Positions 57,758-64,000 of a stretch of 64,000 bases of DNA are shown piece by piece. The notes under the pieces are model-generated. The model had not been told where the DNA came from. It worked only from the letters and a program-made list of their open reading frames with translations, and made no database searches. The stretch covers positions 7,300 through 71,299 of the forward strand of contig DASZSJ010000016.1 of NCBI GenBank assembly GCA_035548675.1, read 5' to 3'. Position 1 is the stretch's first letter; each line of letters starts with the position of its first letter. The position numbers and the translations under genes were made by a program. Origin of the DNA: VRUE01 sp035548675 (GTDB taxonomy: Bacteria > Actinomycetota > Thermoleophilia > Solirubrobacterales > 70-9).

Positions 57758-58047
57758 TGGCTTGTCTCATCCGACGCGCTGAGCCGGAAGTTGCCGGGCG
57801 TGTACTCGCCGGGGTTCCAGGCAATGCCGTCGAGCAAGCGACTCGTCGGAACTCCAAGGGCACCGGCGAGCTTCGCAACGGTGTCGATGCGCGCTACTCG
57901 CTTGGCTCGCTCAAGCTGGCTGACCTCCGTGCGATGGAGGGCAGCACGCAGGCCCAGCTCCTCCTGGCTGATACCTGCGTGTTCGCGGGCCTCGACCAGG
58001 TTCCGGGCAAAGCATGCGGCCAAGGGGTTCGTCGGCTTGCCGTTCAC
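57754..58047 (-). CDS. XRE-family transcriptional regulator
   Basis: The 97-residue protein has the helix-turn-helix ISQEELGLRAALHRTEVSQL within LVEAREHAGISQEELGLRAA and ERAKRVARIDTVAKLAGALG. It overlaps the gene before and the frame after (ATGA), forming a three-gene operon. It could bind the palindrome at 58495-58525. Confidence 0.85.
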   Translation of the reverse strand: MNGKPTNPLAACFARNLVEAREHAGISQEELGLRAALHRTEVSQLERAKRVARIDTVAKLAGALGVPTSRLLDGIAWNPGEYTPGNFRLSASDETSQ

Positions 58048-58403
58048 GATTCGACCCCTTTGGGTTCGAGCGCAGAGAGCAGGCCGTGGAGGGCGTCGTG
58101 CTCGAAGGCGGCCCGGCCGTATTCGTTGCCCTGGTCGATCACTTCGGCCAGGTCTCGGACGACGGTGCGAACGTCAAGGTCGGGGACGATCAGGCATTCA
58201 TCCAGAGCCGTGAGGAGCCGCCCGTAGGCGGTCTCCTCCCTGCGTAGGTGCGCTGGGTCTTTGACCTCGCCCGGATGGTGTCGCAGCTCGTCTTGGACGC
58301 CCTCACGAGCATCCGCGAACGTGCCGCGCAGGAAGCCGACTTGGTCGGCGGGTAGATCGAGGGCAATGGTGGTCCCGTGCCCCATAGGGTTCTCATCAGC
58401 CAT
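58044..58403 (-). CDS. Hypothetical protein
   Basis: The 119-residue protein has helical, charged segments (ADAREGVQDELRHHPGEVKD, TVVRDLAEVIDQGNEYGRAA). There is no recognised family. It is the first gene of the operon with the XRE regulator and lies 91 bases downstream of a perfect palindrome. Confidence 0.55.
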   Translation of the reverse strand: MADENPMGHGTTIALDLPADQVGFLRGTFADAREGVQDELRHHPGEVKDPAHLRREETAYGRLLTALDECLIVPDLDVRTVVRDLAEVIDQGNEYGRAAFEHDALHGLLSALEPKGVES

Positions 58404-58494
58404 GAGGAGCTCAGCCTCCTTGTGGTTAGGCCCCCGGTTGGCGTTCCACCGCCGGCCGGGGGCCGCTATTTCTCAGTGGTCCCGGGGAGGGTAG

Positions 58495-58525
58495 CAAGAT
58501 TGTCTAGTACCTCTAGACAATCTTG
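58495..58525. promoter_or_regulatory. 13-bp perfect palindrome, probable operator
   Basis: CAAGATTGTCTAG (58495-58507) is inverted exactly at 58513-58525, with spacer TACCT. It is AT-richer than its surroundings. It lies between the small HTH gene (58535-58744) and the hypothetical-XRE operon, upstream of the latter. No U tract follows. Confidence 0.6.
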
Positions 58526-58534
58526 CGGATGGCC

Positions 58535-58744
58535 CTAGTTGCCTCGCAGGATCTGATCGACGCGGCTGCGGTGCAGCTTGGCCACTTTGGCGATCTGAGC
58601 TAGCGAGAGGCCTGCTGCTCGCGCTCGCTCGAAGCTCTTGCGTCTGTCCTCTCGGCCTTTCTCAAGCTGGGCCTGGAGACCTTCGAATTTGGCCTGGGCG
58701 CGGCGGACCTCAGCCAGCGCCTTTTCCTGTGCCTTATCCGCCAT
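58535..58744 (-). CDS. Small helix-turn-helix protein
   Basis: The 69-residue protein has a charged N-terminal helix (LAEVRRAQAKFEGLQAQLEK) and a C-terminal helix-turn-helix (LSLAQIAKVAKLHRSRVDQI). It is the last island gene before the tRNA. It may regulate the neighbouring genes; the palindrome lies just past its stop. Confidence 0.7.
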   Translation of the reverse strand: MADKAQEKALAEVRRAQAKFEGLQAQLEKGREDRRKSFERARAAGLSLAQIAKVAKLHRSRVDQILRGN

Positions 58745-58931
58745 GCGCGGCAGAGACTATTCACCGCTCGTGACGCTCCCGAAATGAGACAGGAATGAGA
58801 CAACAACACCCCGGAACCGCCCGGAACGCCTCGGCTCCGCCCGGCACTCCACTACGAGAGAAATCAGCGCAAGCGCCTCGCAAACGGCTCTGCGCCGGTA
58901 AATCGCGGCGTCGATTGGAACGCCGCGGAAA

Positions 58932-59027
58932 TGCGCCCGGAGAGAATCGAACTCTCGACCTCCGGCTTGAAAGACCGGCGCTCTTTGGGGCTCGTTAAAA
59001 CCCCGTTGACCACTGAGCTACGGGCGC
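58932..59027 (-). tRNA. tRNA-Glu-like gene (anticodon UUC) with D-loop insert
   Basis: Acceptor arms GCGCCCG/CGGGCGC, D stem GCTC/GAGC, anticodon arm CCGGT-CTTTCAA-GCCGG (anticodon UUC), and T arm GAGAG-TTCGATT-CTCTC are all paired; no CCA is encoded. The D-loop is about 31 nt because a 24-nt insert (58985-59008) forms its own GGGG/CCCC hairpin. Without the insert the gene would be an ordinary ~72-nt tRNA. It borders the island near the integrase. It may be a functional variant or a damaged copy. Confidence 0.75.
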
Positions 59028-59061
59028 TCACGCATCCCTGCGTGGCCTGATTATGCCTGTC

Positions 59062-59568
59062 TCAGGGTGTCGATGCCTTGGCGGGTCGGGGCTCGAGCAG
59101 GAGGATTGGGATTGGGCGGCCGGCGTTGCGGCGGTAGGCATCGAAGGCGGGGAAGGTGGAGACGAAGCGGGGCCAGAGGCGGGCGCGCTCCTCGTCGTCG
59201 GCGGGGCGGGCGTGGACGGGGCGACGGTCGGGGCCGACCTGGATCGTCGTGTCCGGGTTTGCTTTGAGGTTGTGGAACCAGGCTGGGTTCTCGGGGAGCC
59301 CGGCTTTGGAGGCCGTGATGGCGACGGTGTCGCCGTCCTCGCAGAAGATCACCGGCGAGGTCCGCTCGATGCCGCTCCTCGCTCCCGTGTGGTCGAGCAG
59401 GAGGATCCTGGCTTCGGGCCAGCCGGGCACGTGGCCGCCGAGCCTGCCGCCGCTGCGGCGGTAGAGGGCGACGTGGAGGCGGGTCGAGCGGGGCCCGAGG
59501 TACACGCCGCGCCTGCCAGCGAGTTCCGAGCCTGCACTGCTGATCCTCCCCAGCAGCCCCATCGCCAC
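59062..59568 (-). CDS. Deazaflavin-dependent nitroreductase family protein (Ddn-like)
   Basis: The 168-residue protein has ILLLDHTGARSGIERTSPVI and GLPENPAWFHNLKANPDTTI, the Ddn/DUF385 signatures for F420 binding, and the RLWPRFVSTFPAFDAYRRNA tail. These enzymes use F420H2 to reduce quinones or nitro compounds. It is 5 bases from the acyl-CoA dehydrogenase on the same strand. Confidence 0.87.
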   Translation of the reverse strand: MAMGLLGRISSAGSELAGRRGVYLGPRSTRLHVALYRRSGGRLGGHVPGWPEARILLLDHTGARSGIERTSPVIFCEDGDTVAITASKAGLPENPAWFHNLKANPDTTIQVGPDRRPVHARPADDEERARLWPRFVSTFPAFDAYRRNAGRPIPILLLEPRPAKASTP

Positions 59569-59573
59569 CCGCC

Positions 59574-60716
59574 TCAGAGGCCGAAGGTCTTGGCGATGAT
59601 GTTGCGCTGGATCTCGGAGGTACCGCCGTAGATGGTCGAGACCAGGGCGCTGCGGACGAGGCGCTCCATGTCGTACTCGGAGGCGTAGCCGTAGCCGCCC
59701 ATCATCTGCATGCCTTCGAGCGCCGCGCGCTTGGTCGTCTCGGTGACGAAGAGCTTCACCATCGAGGCCTCGCGGGGCAGCATGCGGTCGGGGTCCTCGT
59801 CGACGAGGGTGGCGACCCAGCGGGTCATCAGGCGGGCGGCCTCGATCTCGGTGGCCATGTCGGCGATGCGGTGCTGCAGCGCCTGGAAGGAGCCGATCGG
59901 CCGGTCGAACTGCTTGCGCTCCTTGACGTAGACGATCAGGTCGTCGAAGACGCGCTGGGCGATGCCGAGCATCGTCGCGGAAAGGATCAGGCGCTCGACG
60001 TTGAGGCCGGCCATCAGCTGCGTCCAGGCCTGGTCGACCTGGCCGAGGACGGCGTCGGCGGGCGCCTCAACGTCGGTCAGGTAGAGATGGTTGGTGTCCC
60101 GCCCGCCCATCGTGTCGATCGGGATTACCTCGAGCCCCTCGGCATCACGCGGGATCCAGATCATCGTCAGGCCGTCGTGCTTGGACGGCGCGCGGGTGGT
60201 GCGGCAGACGACGAGGATGTGGTCGGCGATATGGGCGTTGGAACAGAAGACCTTCTGGCCGTTGAGCACGTAGCCGCCGTCGACCGCCTCGGCGAAGGTG
60301 GTGAGCGAGCCGACGTCCGAGCCGGCCTCGGGCTCGGTCATCGCGATCGCCTCGGCCGAGCCGCTGGCGATGCCGCCGAGGATCTCCGCCTTCTGCTCCT
60401 CGCTGCCGAAGCGCTGGGTCGCGCCGGCGACGATCAGGGTCGTCGCGTAACCGCCGATCGGCGCCAGGGCGCGCGAGGTCTCCTCCATGAAGATGCAGGC
60501 GTCGAGCATGGTGCCGCCCGACCCCCCGTACTCCTCGGGGATCGTCAGGCCGAGCCAGCCGAGCTCGGCCATCTCCTTGTAGATGGTCGCGTTGTGGTGC
60601 TCGGTGTAGCCCTCGGTGAGGCGCTCGCGCTGGTCCGGCGTCCCGCACTCGTGATCGCAGTAACGCCGGATCGCGTCGACGAAGTCCTCCTGCTCGTCCG
60701 TCAGGGCGAAATCCAC
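59574..60716 (-). CDS. Acyl-CoA dehydrogenase
   Basis: From the GTG at 60716 (VDFALTDEQEDFVDAIRRYC) the 380-residue protein has TEPEAGSDVGSLTTFAEAVD (FAD-binding signature 1), GRDTNHLYLTDVEAPADAVL and the C-terminal MMGGYGYASEYDMERLVRSA and YGGTSEIQRNIIA (signature 2). It would oxidise an acyl-CoA to the enoyl-CoA. Upstream in-frame sequence to 60851 overlaps an unrelated gene. Confidence 0.92.
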   Translation of the reverse strand: MDFALTDEQEDFVDAIRRYCDHECGTPDQRERLTEGYTEHHNATIYKEMAELGWLGLTIPEEYGGSGGTMLDACIFMEETSRALAPIGGYATTLIVAGATQRFGSEEQKAEILGGIASGSAEAIAMTEPEAGSDVGSLTTFAEAVDGGYVLNGQKVFCSNAHIADHILVVCRTTRAPSKHDGLTMIWIPRDAEGLEVIPIDTMGGRDTNHLYLTDVEAPADAVLGQVDQAWTQLMAGLNVERLILSATMLGIAQRVFDDLIVYVKERKQFDRPIGSFQALQHRIADMATEIEAARLMTRWVATLVDEDPDRMLPREASMVKLFVTETTKRAALEGMQMMGGYGYASEYDMERLVRSALVSTIYGGTSEIQRNIIAKTFGL

Positions 60717-60781
60717 TGCGCGGCAGCTTAACGGGCAAAACTTGCTGAGTACTGGCCGGCTGAGCAGTCCGCCGCGAGGCC

Positions 60782-62179
60782 TCAGCGGCCGCGGTTTTCG
60801 GCCATCTGACGCACCGCCGGCAGGTGGATTCCCTGCAGGTACTCGCCCCACTCGATCGCCGCCGGATCGAAGTTGAGCGCCTCGCGCTCGGCGGGCGACA
60901 TCGCGGCGGCAAGGGCGCGGGCGTTGTCGTCCTGGAAGGCGCAGCTCAGCTCCGTATAAGGAGCGTAGATACCGACCATCCGCGTCACCTGAGCCGCGAG
61001 GGAGGCGTTGCGGCGCAACCGCCGCCGGTTCGCGGGCGGCGGGAACATTGCCGCAGCCGCGGCGATTCGCTGGCGAGCCGCAGCACGGCGCAGGGCCTGG
61101 CGGCGGGAGACGAAGCGCAGGTCGCCGATCTCGATCTCGGCGCCGTTGCGACGGCGCAGCGGCTCAGCGCGGAAGTACGTCTTTATGTGAGCGGCCAGCT
61201 CACCGATCGCGAGCGGGTTGCGAGAGCTGCTGGCGACGGCGATCGCCCGCGAGCGCTCCGGCGGATACAGCGCCGCCGCGACGCAGGCGTTGGCGACGAG
61301 GTCGACGGGCACGATGTCGATCAGGTTCGAGGCGTCGCCGGCGAGGTGGGTCAGCCCTCGTGCCGCGTAGGCGAGGATCAGCGGGTCGGCGACCTTGATC
61401 CCCTCCACCCAGCCCGGCCGGGGGTCGCGCAGCGCCGACTCGATGATCGTCGGCCGAACGATCGTCGTGCGCTCGGAGCGCTCGCCGAGCAGGCGCTCCC
61501 CCAGCGCCTTGGTCAGCGCGTAGGTGTCGGGCCAGCCGGCGGCGACGGCGTAGCGACGACCGCGCTCGGCGAGGCGACGCTCGGCCCGCTCGTCCCCGCC
61601 CCCTCCCCCCTCCCGCGCGCGCCACTCGCGCGCCTGCGCCAGCATCGCCTCCGGGTCGAGGGAGGCGAGGGCGGAATGGAGAGGCCCGTCCTCGCCGACC
61701 GCAGGACGCCGGCAGTCCGCGGCGTAGGCAGTCGAGACGTGGACGAAATGGGGCCGGGCGCCGGCGGCGCGCAGGCTCTCGAGCAGGCACACGGGCCCGA
61801 AGGCATTGAGGGCGAGGATCGTGTCGAGCGGCTCCTCGAAGGAGACCGAGGCGGCGCAGTGGATGACGGTGTCGACCTCGCCCCAGGCGGGCTCGGCGGC
61901 GACGTCCAGGCGCCCGGCCTCGAGGTCGCCGGCAACCGCACGCAGCCGCCCCTCGCGCCGCATGCCCTCGCGCCCCACCGGCGCTAAGCCGGCGAACGGC
62001 TCACCGCTCAGCACCTCGCCCCAGAGCCGCCGCGCAGCTGCCTCGCCATCGGGCGCCCGCAGCAGCACAAGGACCCGGGTCGAGCCATCGTCCCGGGCCA
62101 GCAACGTGGCGAGCACGGCCTTGCCGAGGAAGCCCGAAGCCCCCGTCACCAGGATCGTGGAGGCCCCCTGCCGCTCCAT
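60782..62179 (-). CDS. Fatty acyl-CoA reductase-like NAD(P)-binding protein
   Basis: The 465-residue protein starts with TILVTGASGFLGKAVLATLL, an extended-SDR Rossmann motif. It has FVHVSTAYAADC and a YxxxK site (PDTYALTKALGERLL), with DIVPVDLVANACVAA near residue 290. The order is that of thioester or fatty acyl-CoA reductases. The C-terminal region (about 345-465) resembles the male-sterility-type extension. It may make fatty aldehydes or alcohols for lipids. It starts 5 bases from tRNA-Thr. Confidence 0.8.
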   Translation of the reverse strand: MERQGASTILVTGASGFLGKAVLATLLARDDGSTRVLVLLRAPDGEAAARRLWGEVLSGEPFAGLAPVGREGMRREGRLRAVAGDLEAGRLDVAAEPAWGEVDTVIHCAASVSFEEPLDTILALNAFGPVCLLESLRAAGARPHFVHVSTAYAADCRRPAVGEDGPLHSALASLDPEAMLAQAREWRAREGGGGGDERAERRLAERGRRYAVAAGWPDTYALTKALGERLLGERSERTTIVRPTIIESALRDPRPGWVEGIKVADPLILAYAARGLTHLAGDASNLIDIVPVDLVANACVAAALYPPERSRAIAVASSSRNPLAIGELAAHIKTYFRAEPLRRRNGAEIEIGDLRFVSRRQALRRAAARQRIAAAAAMFPPPANRRRLRRNASLAAQVTRMVGIYAPYTELSCAFQDDNARALAAAMSPAEREALNFDPAAIEWGEYLQGIHLPAVRQMAENRGR

Positions 62180-62183
62180 GGAA

Positions 62184-62256
<73 letters not shown>

Positions 62257-62342
62257 GGGACGGTCGATCTTAGTCGGTCGGGGGCGAGCCTCGGCGCCGG
62301 ATGCGGGTTTACCTCCCCCAGAAGACTGCCGATAGAGGGACG

Positions 62343-63215
62343 ATGAAGCGAGAGTCGAGTTTCAAATTGCGCGGAGTGTGGGCGGCGGGTGCGCTGCTGC
62401 TGGTCTCGCTCGTGCTGGCCGTTCCCGCGGGGGCTTCGCGCGGCGGCGCGGCGGCGTCGATCGTCGGCGGAACCACGGCCAGCGGCGAAGAGTGGCCCTG
62501 GGCCGCGTTCATCCTCGCTGCCGACAGCAAGGGCGAAGGCTTCAGCTGCACGGGAACGGTCGTCTCCCCCAACCTGATCCTCACCGCCGGCCACTGCGCG
62601 GAGGACATCGTCAGCGGGAGGAAGACGCCGCGTTCCCAGTACGTCGTCGTCACCGGGAGCAGCGACGTGCGCGACGCAGCCATGCGTCAGGTATCGAAAG
62701 TCAGCCGGGTGATCGTCTACCCCCACTTCAATCGCTTCAAGGTGCACGGCGACGCCGCCCTGCTGATGTTGGCGACGCCGACCACGGCACCCCCGATCGC
62801 CCTCGCCACGCCCACCGACGCCGCCCTGCTGTCCGCTGACACGCCGACCTGGATCGCCGGCTGGGGCCTCAGCGGCCCGCTGAGGAAGCTGAAGCGAACG
62901 CCGGTCCTGCGCCGCGCCGCCACCTACGTGCAGCGGCGCCTCTACTGCCGCAACCACGCCCGCGCCTACTACCCCTTCTTCAACTACTCCTCGCAGCTCT
63001 GCACGATCACGCCACCCGGCTTCTCGATCGGCACCTGCCACGGCGACAGCGGCGGCCCGGCGCTGGCCTTCCGCGAAGACGGCACCCCGGTGCAGATCGG
63101 CATCACCAGCCTCGGCGCCGCCAACTGCGACACGAGCCTGCCTGACATCTTCACCCGGGTCGACCGGGTGTATCCCTGGATCGCCGAACAGATAGCCGCG
63201 ACGGCGACCGGTTAG
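62343..63215 (+). CDS. Secreted trypsin-like serine protease
   Basis: From the ATG at 62343 (AGAGGGA before it) the 290-residue protein has a signal peptide (about residues 1-35), the IVGG mature N-terminus (SIVGGTTASGEEWPWAAFI), LTAGHCAED (His), HGDAALLML (Asp) and GTCHGDSGGPAL (Ser). The S1 triad is complete, and the residue six before Ser suggests a small or hydrophobic P1 pocket rather than strict trypsin specificity. Secreted; substrate unknown. Confidence 0.9.
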   Translation: MKRESSFKLRGVWAAGALLLVSLVLAVPAGASRGGAAASIVGGTTASGEEWPWAAFILAADSKGEGFSCTGTVVSPNLILTAGHCAEDIVSGRKTPRSQYVVVTGSSDVRDAAMRQVSKVSRVIVYPHFNRFKVHGDAALLMLATPTTAPPIALATPTDAALLSADTPTWIAGWGLSGPLRKLKRTPVLRRAATYVQRRLYCRNHARAYYPFFNYSSQLCTITPPGFSIGTCHGDSGGPALAFREDGTPVQIGITSLGAANCDTSLPDIFTRVDRVYPWIAEQIAATATG

Positions 63216-63247
63216 CCGCCGCCGCGGGAGTCAGGCCGAGGGCGGGA

Positions 63248-63736
63248 TCAGGTGAACTTAGAGGGTTCGAAGCGGCAGTATTTGAATTCGAAGGCGAGGA
63301 CCTGGTTGTTGGCCTGATTGGCGTTGTGGTTGAGCTTGATCACGGTCGCCTGGGCCCCGGTCTTATTGCCCGCCTTGAGCTGCTTAGCGCCCTTGAGGAA
63401 GAGCTTTTCCTCTTCGCCGATGTACTTGAACCACTTGGCGAGCTTCGCCTGGTCGGCAGTGGGCTGGGGAATGGCCTTGAGCTGGGCGATCGCCCGGTGC
63501 AGCGCTTTGCCGGCCTTTTCGAACTGGGTGCCGGCCTGCTTCAGCTTGCCCTTCTGCACCTTCTTACGGACGCCCTTGAGGATCCTTTCGTTGGCTTCCG
63601 TATTGGTCTTGCAGATTGGCTCGACCGCTTCTTTGTAGCTTTCGCGCGTCACTTCGGCCGCCATCGCAAACGGCGTCGCCAGCATCGAGAGAATCAAGAC
63701 GACCGCGGTTAGCGCGGCAAAGCTCTTCTTCCCCAC
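63248..63736 (-). CDS. Exported helical protein with two cysteines
   Basis: From the GTG at 63736, with GAGAGGAAGG before it, the 162-residue protein has a signal peptide ending AMAAEVT and then a helical domain from EAVEPICKTNTEANERILKG to the C-terminal EFKYCRFEPSKFT. The two cysteines could form a disulphide. The plan matches the lipoprotein at 51803-52321, suggesting a lineage family. Function unknown. Confidence 0.7.
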   Translation of the reverse strand: MGKKSFAALTAVVLILSMLATPFAMAAEVTRESYKEAVEPICKTNTEANERILKGVRKKVQKGKLKQAGTQFEKAGKALHRAIAQLKAIPQPTADQAKLAKWFKYIGEEEKLFLKGAKQLKAGNKTGAQATVIKLNHNANQANNQVLAFEFKYCRFEPSKFT

Positions 63737-63863
63737 CAGATACCTTCCTCTCGTTCCCGTAGTTCCCAGCCTGCTCATCTTCCCAGAACACACGCGGGTG
63801 CCCAAGGACTCGGCAGCTTAGGCGATCGTCAAGCGGCGCCACCGAGCCGGCCTACGTCACTCC

Positions 63864-64000
63864 CTACTCCCCCACCGCCCCGAACCCCAACGTCCCCACC
63901 GCTTCCCCCGCGGCAAAGACAGCCCCCTGGCCCTGGGCGAAGGCTTCGTTGAAGGTGGCCGCCGCTTGGGCGGAGAGCGAGAGCGATCCCGCGGCGGAGA
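63864..64000 (-). CDS. C-terminal end of an unidentified protein (cut by window edge)
   Basis: The minus-strand frame is open to the window edge and reads SAAGSLSLSAQAAATFNEAF, then AQGQGAVFAAGEAVGTLGFG and AVGE before TAG at 63864. It is A/G-rich; no family is assigned from 45 residues. Confidence 0.45.
   Translation of the reverse strand, partial: SAAGSLSLSAQAAATFNEAFAQGQGAVFAAGEAVGTLGFGAVGE

Noticed and set aside
58932..59027. Reading the 95-nt tRNA as a class II tRNA (Ser/Leu/Sec) with a long variable arm
   Set aside because: That fold requires GGGG/CCCC as the anticodon stem with a non-standard loop; the CCGGT-CTTTCAA-GCCGG arm with U33 and a 5-nt variable loop fits a class I tRNA-Glu with an inserted D-loop better.

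Overview
The window is GC-rich chromosomal DNA of an actinobacterium. The high-GC codon use, the concentration of ribosomal genes, the deazaflavin (F420)-type nitroreductase and the gene order suggest a soil Thermoleophilia (Solirubrobacterales-like) lineage; that placement is inferred, not proven by a marker search. Nearly all of 1-44 kb is informational core. Most genes there are on the minus strand and should be read right to left: rpmG-secE-nusG-rplK-rplA-rplJ-rplL-rpoB-rpoC (43.1 to 31.5 kb), then fusA-tuf and the S10, spc and alpha operons (rpsJ to rplQ, 25.9 to 1.8 kb). ligA (3' end) and truA close the left edge on the plus strand. rpsL-rpsG lie between these blocks but on the opposite strand, so the str operon looks split by a local inversion. 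infA is absent from its usual place between map and rpmJ, and a 4.1-kb gene for a 1369-residue exported protein sits there instead.

The most unusual feature of the core is a set of structured intergenic elements. (1) An approximately 100-165 nt element occurs at four intercistronic positions of ribosomal/translocase operons (secY-adk, rplV-rpsC, rpsL-rpsG, nusG-rplK). It is always in the same orientation relative to transcription. It has two conserved blocks around a sequence-variable hairpin. In three copies the outer stem starts at the upstream stop codon, ends at the next start codon, and changes sequence while keeping its pairing. (2) Three copies of a hairpin element have a conserved TATACGG apical loop and covarying stems, each downstream of a core gene (truA, adk, rpoC). 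(3) Two copies of a 45-nt nested hairpin occur, one of them inside what looks like the L10 leader arm ahead of rplJ. (4) Two copies of a third hairpin flank a secreted repeat-protein gene. These look like undescribed RNA or mobile-hairpin families.

From about 44.8 to 58.8 kb lies a mosaic accessory island. It carries a HepT-MntA pair and a decayed inverted copy of it, a Phd-PIN (VapBC-like) pair, a Fic protein with a palindrome touching its start codon, two near-identical solitary nucleotidyltransferases, a DUF4258/DUF2283-like pair, an intact and a truncated GNAT acetyltransferase, a tiny zinc-binding protein, and a lower-GC DUF6119-like gene. A tyrosine integrase, an excisionase-like protein and three small regulators lie at its right end. 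Four copies of a short repeat built on TGCGACC mark junctions between modules. The island ends next to a tRNA-Glu-like gene whose D-loop holds a 24-nt insert.

From 59 to 64 kb ordinary metabolic and exported-protein genes resume: a Ddn-like protein, an acyl-CoA dehydrogenase, a fatty acyl-CoA reductase-like protein, tRNA-Thr, a trypsin-like protease and a small exported protein, with one gene running off the right edge.
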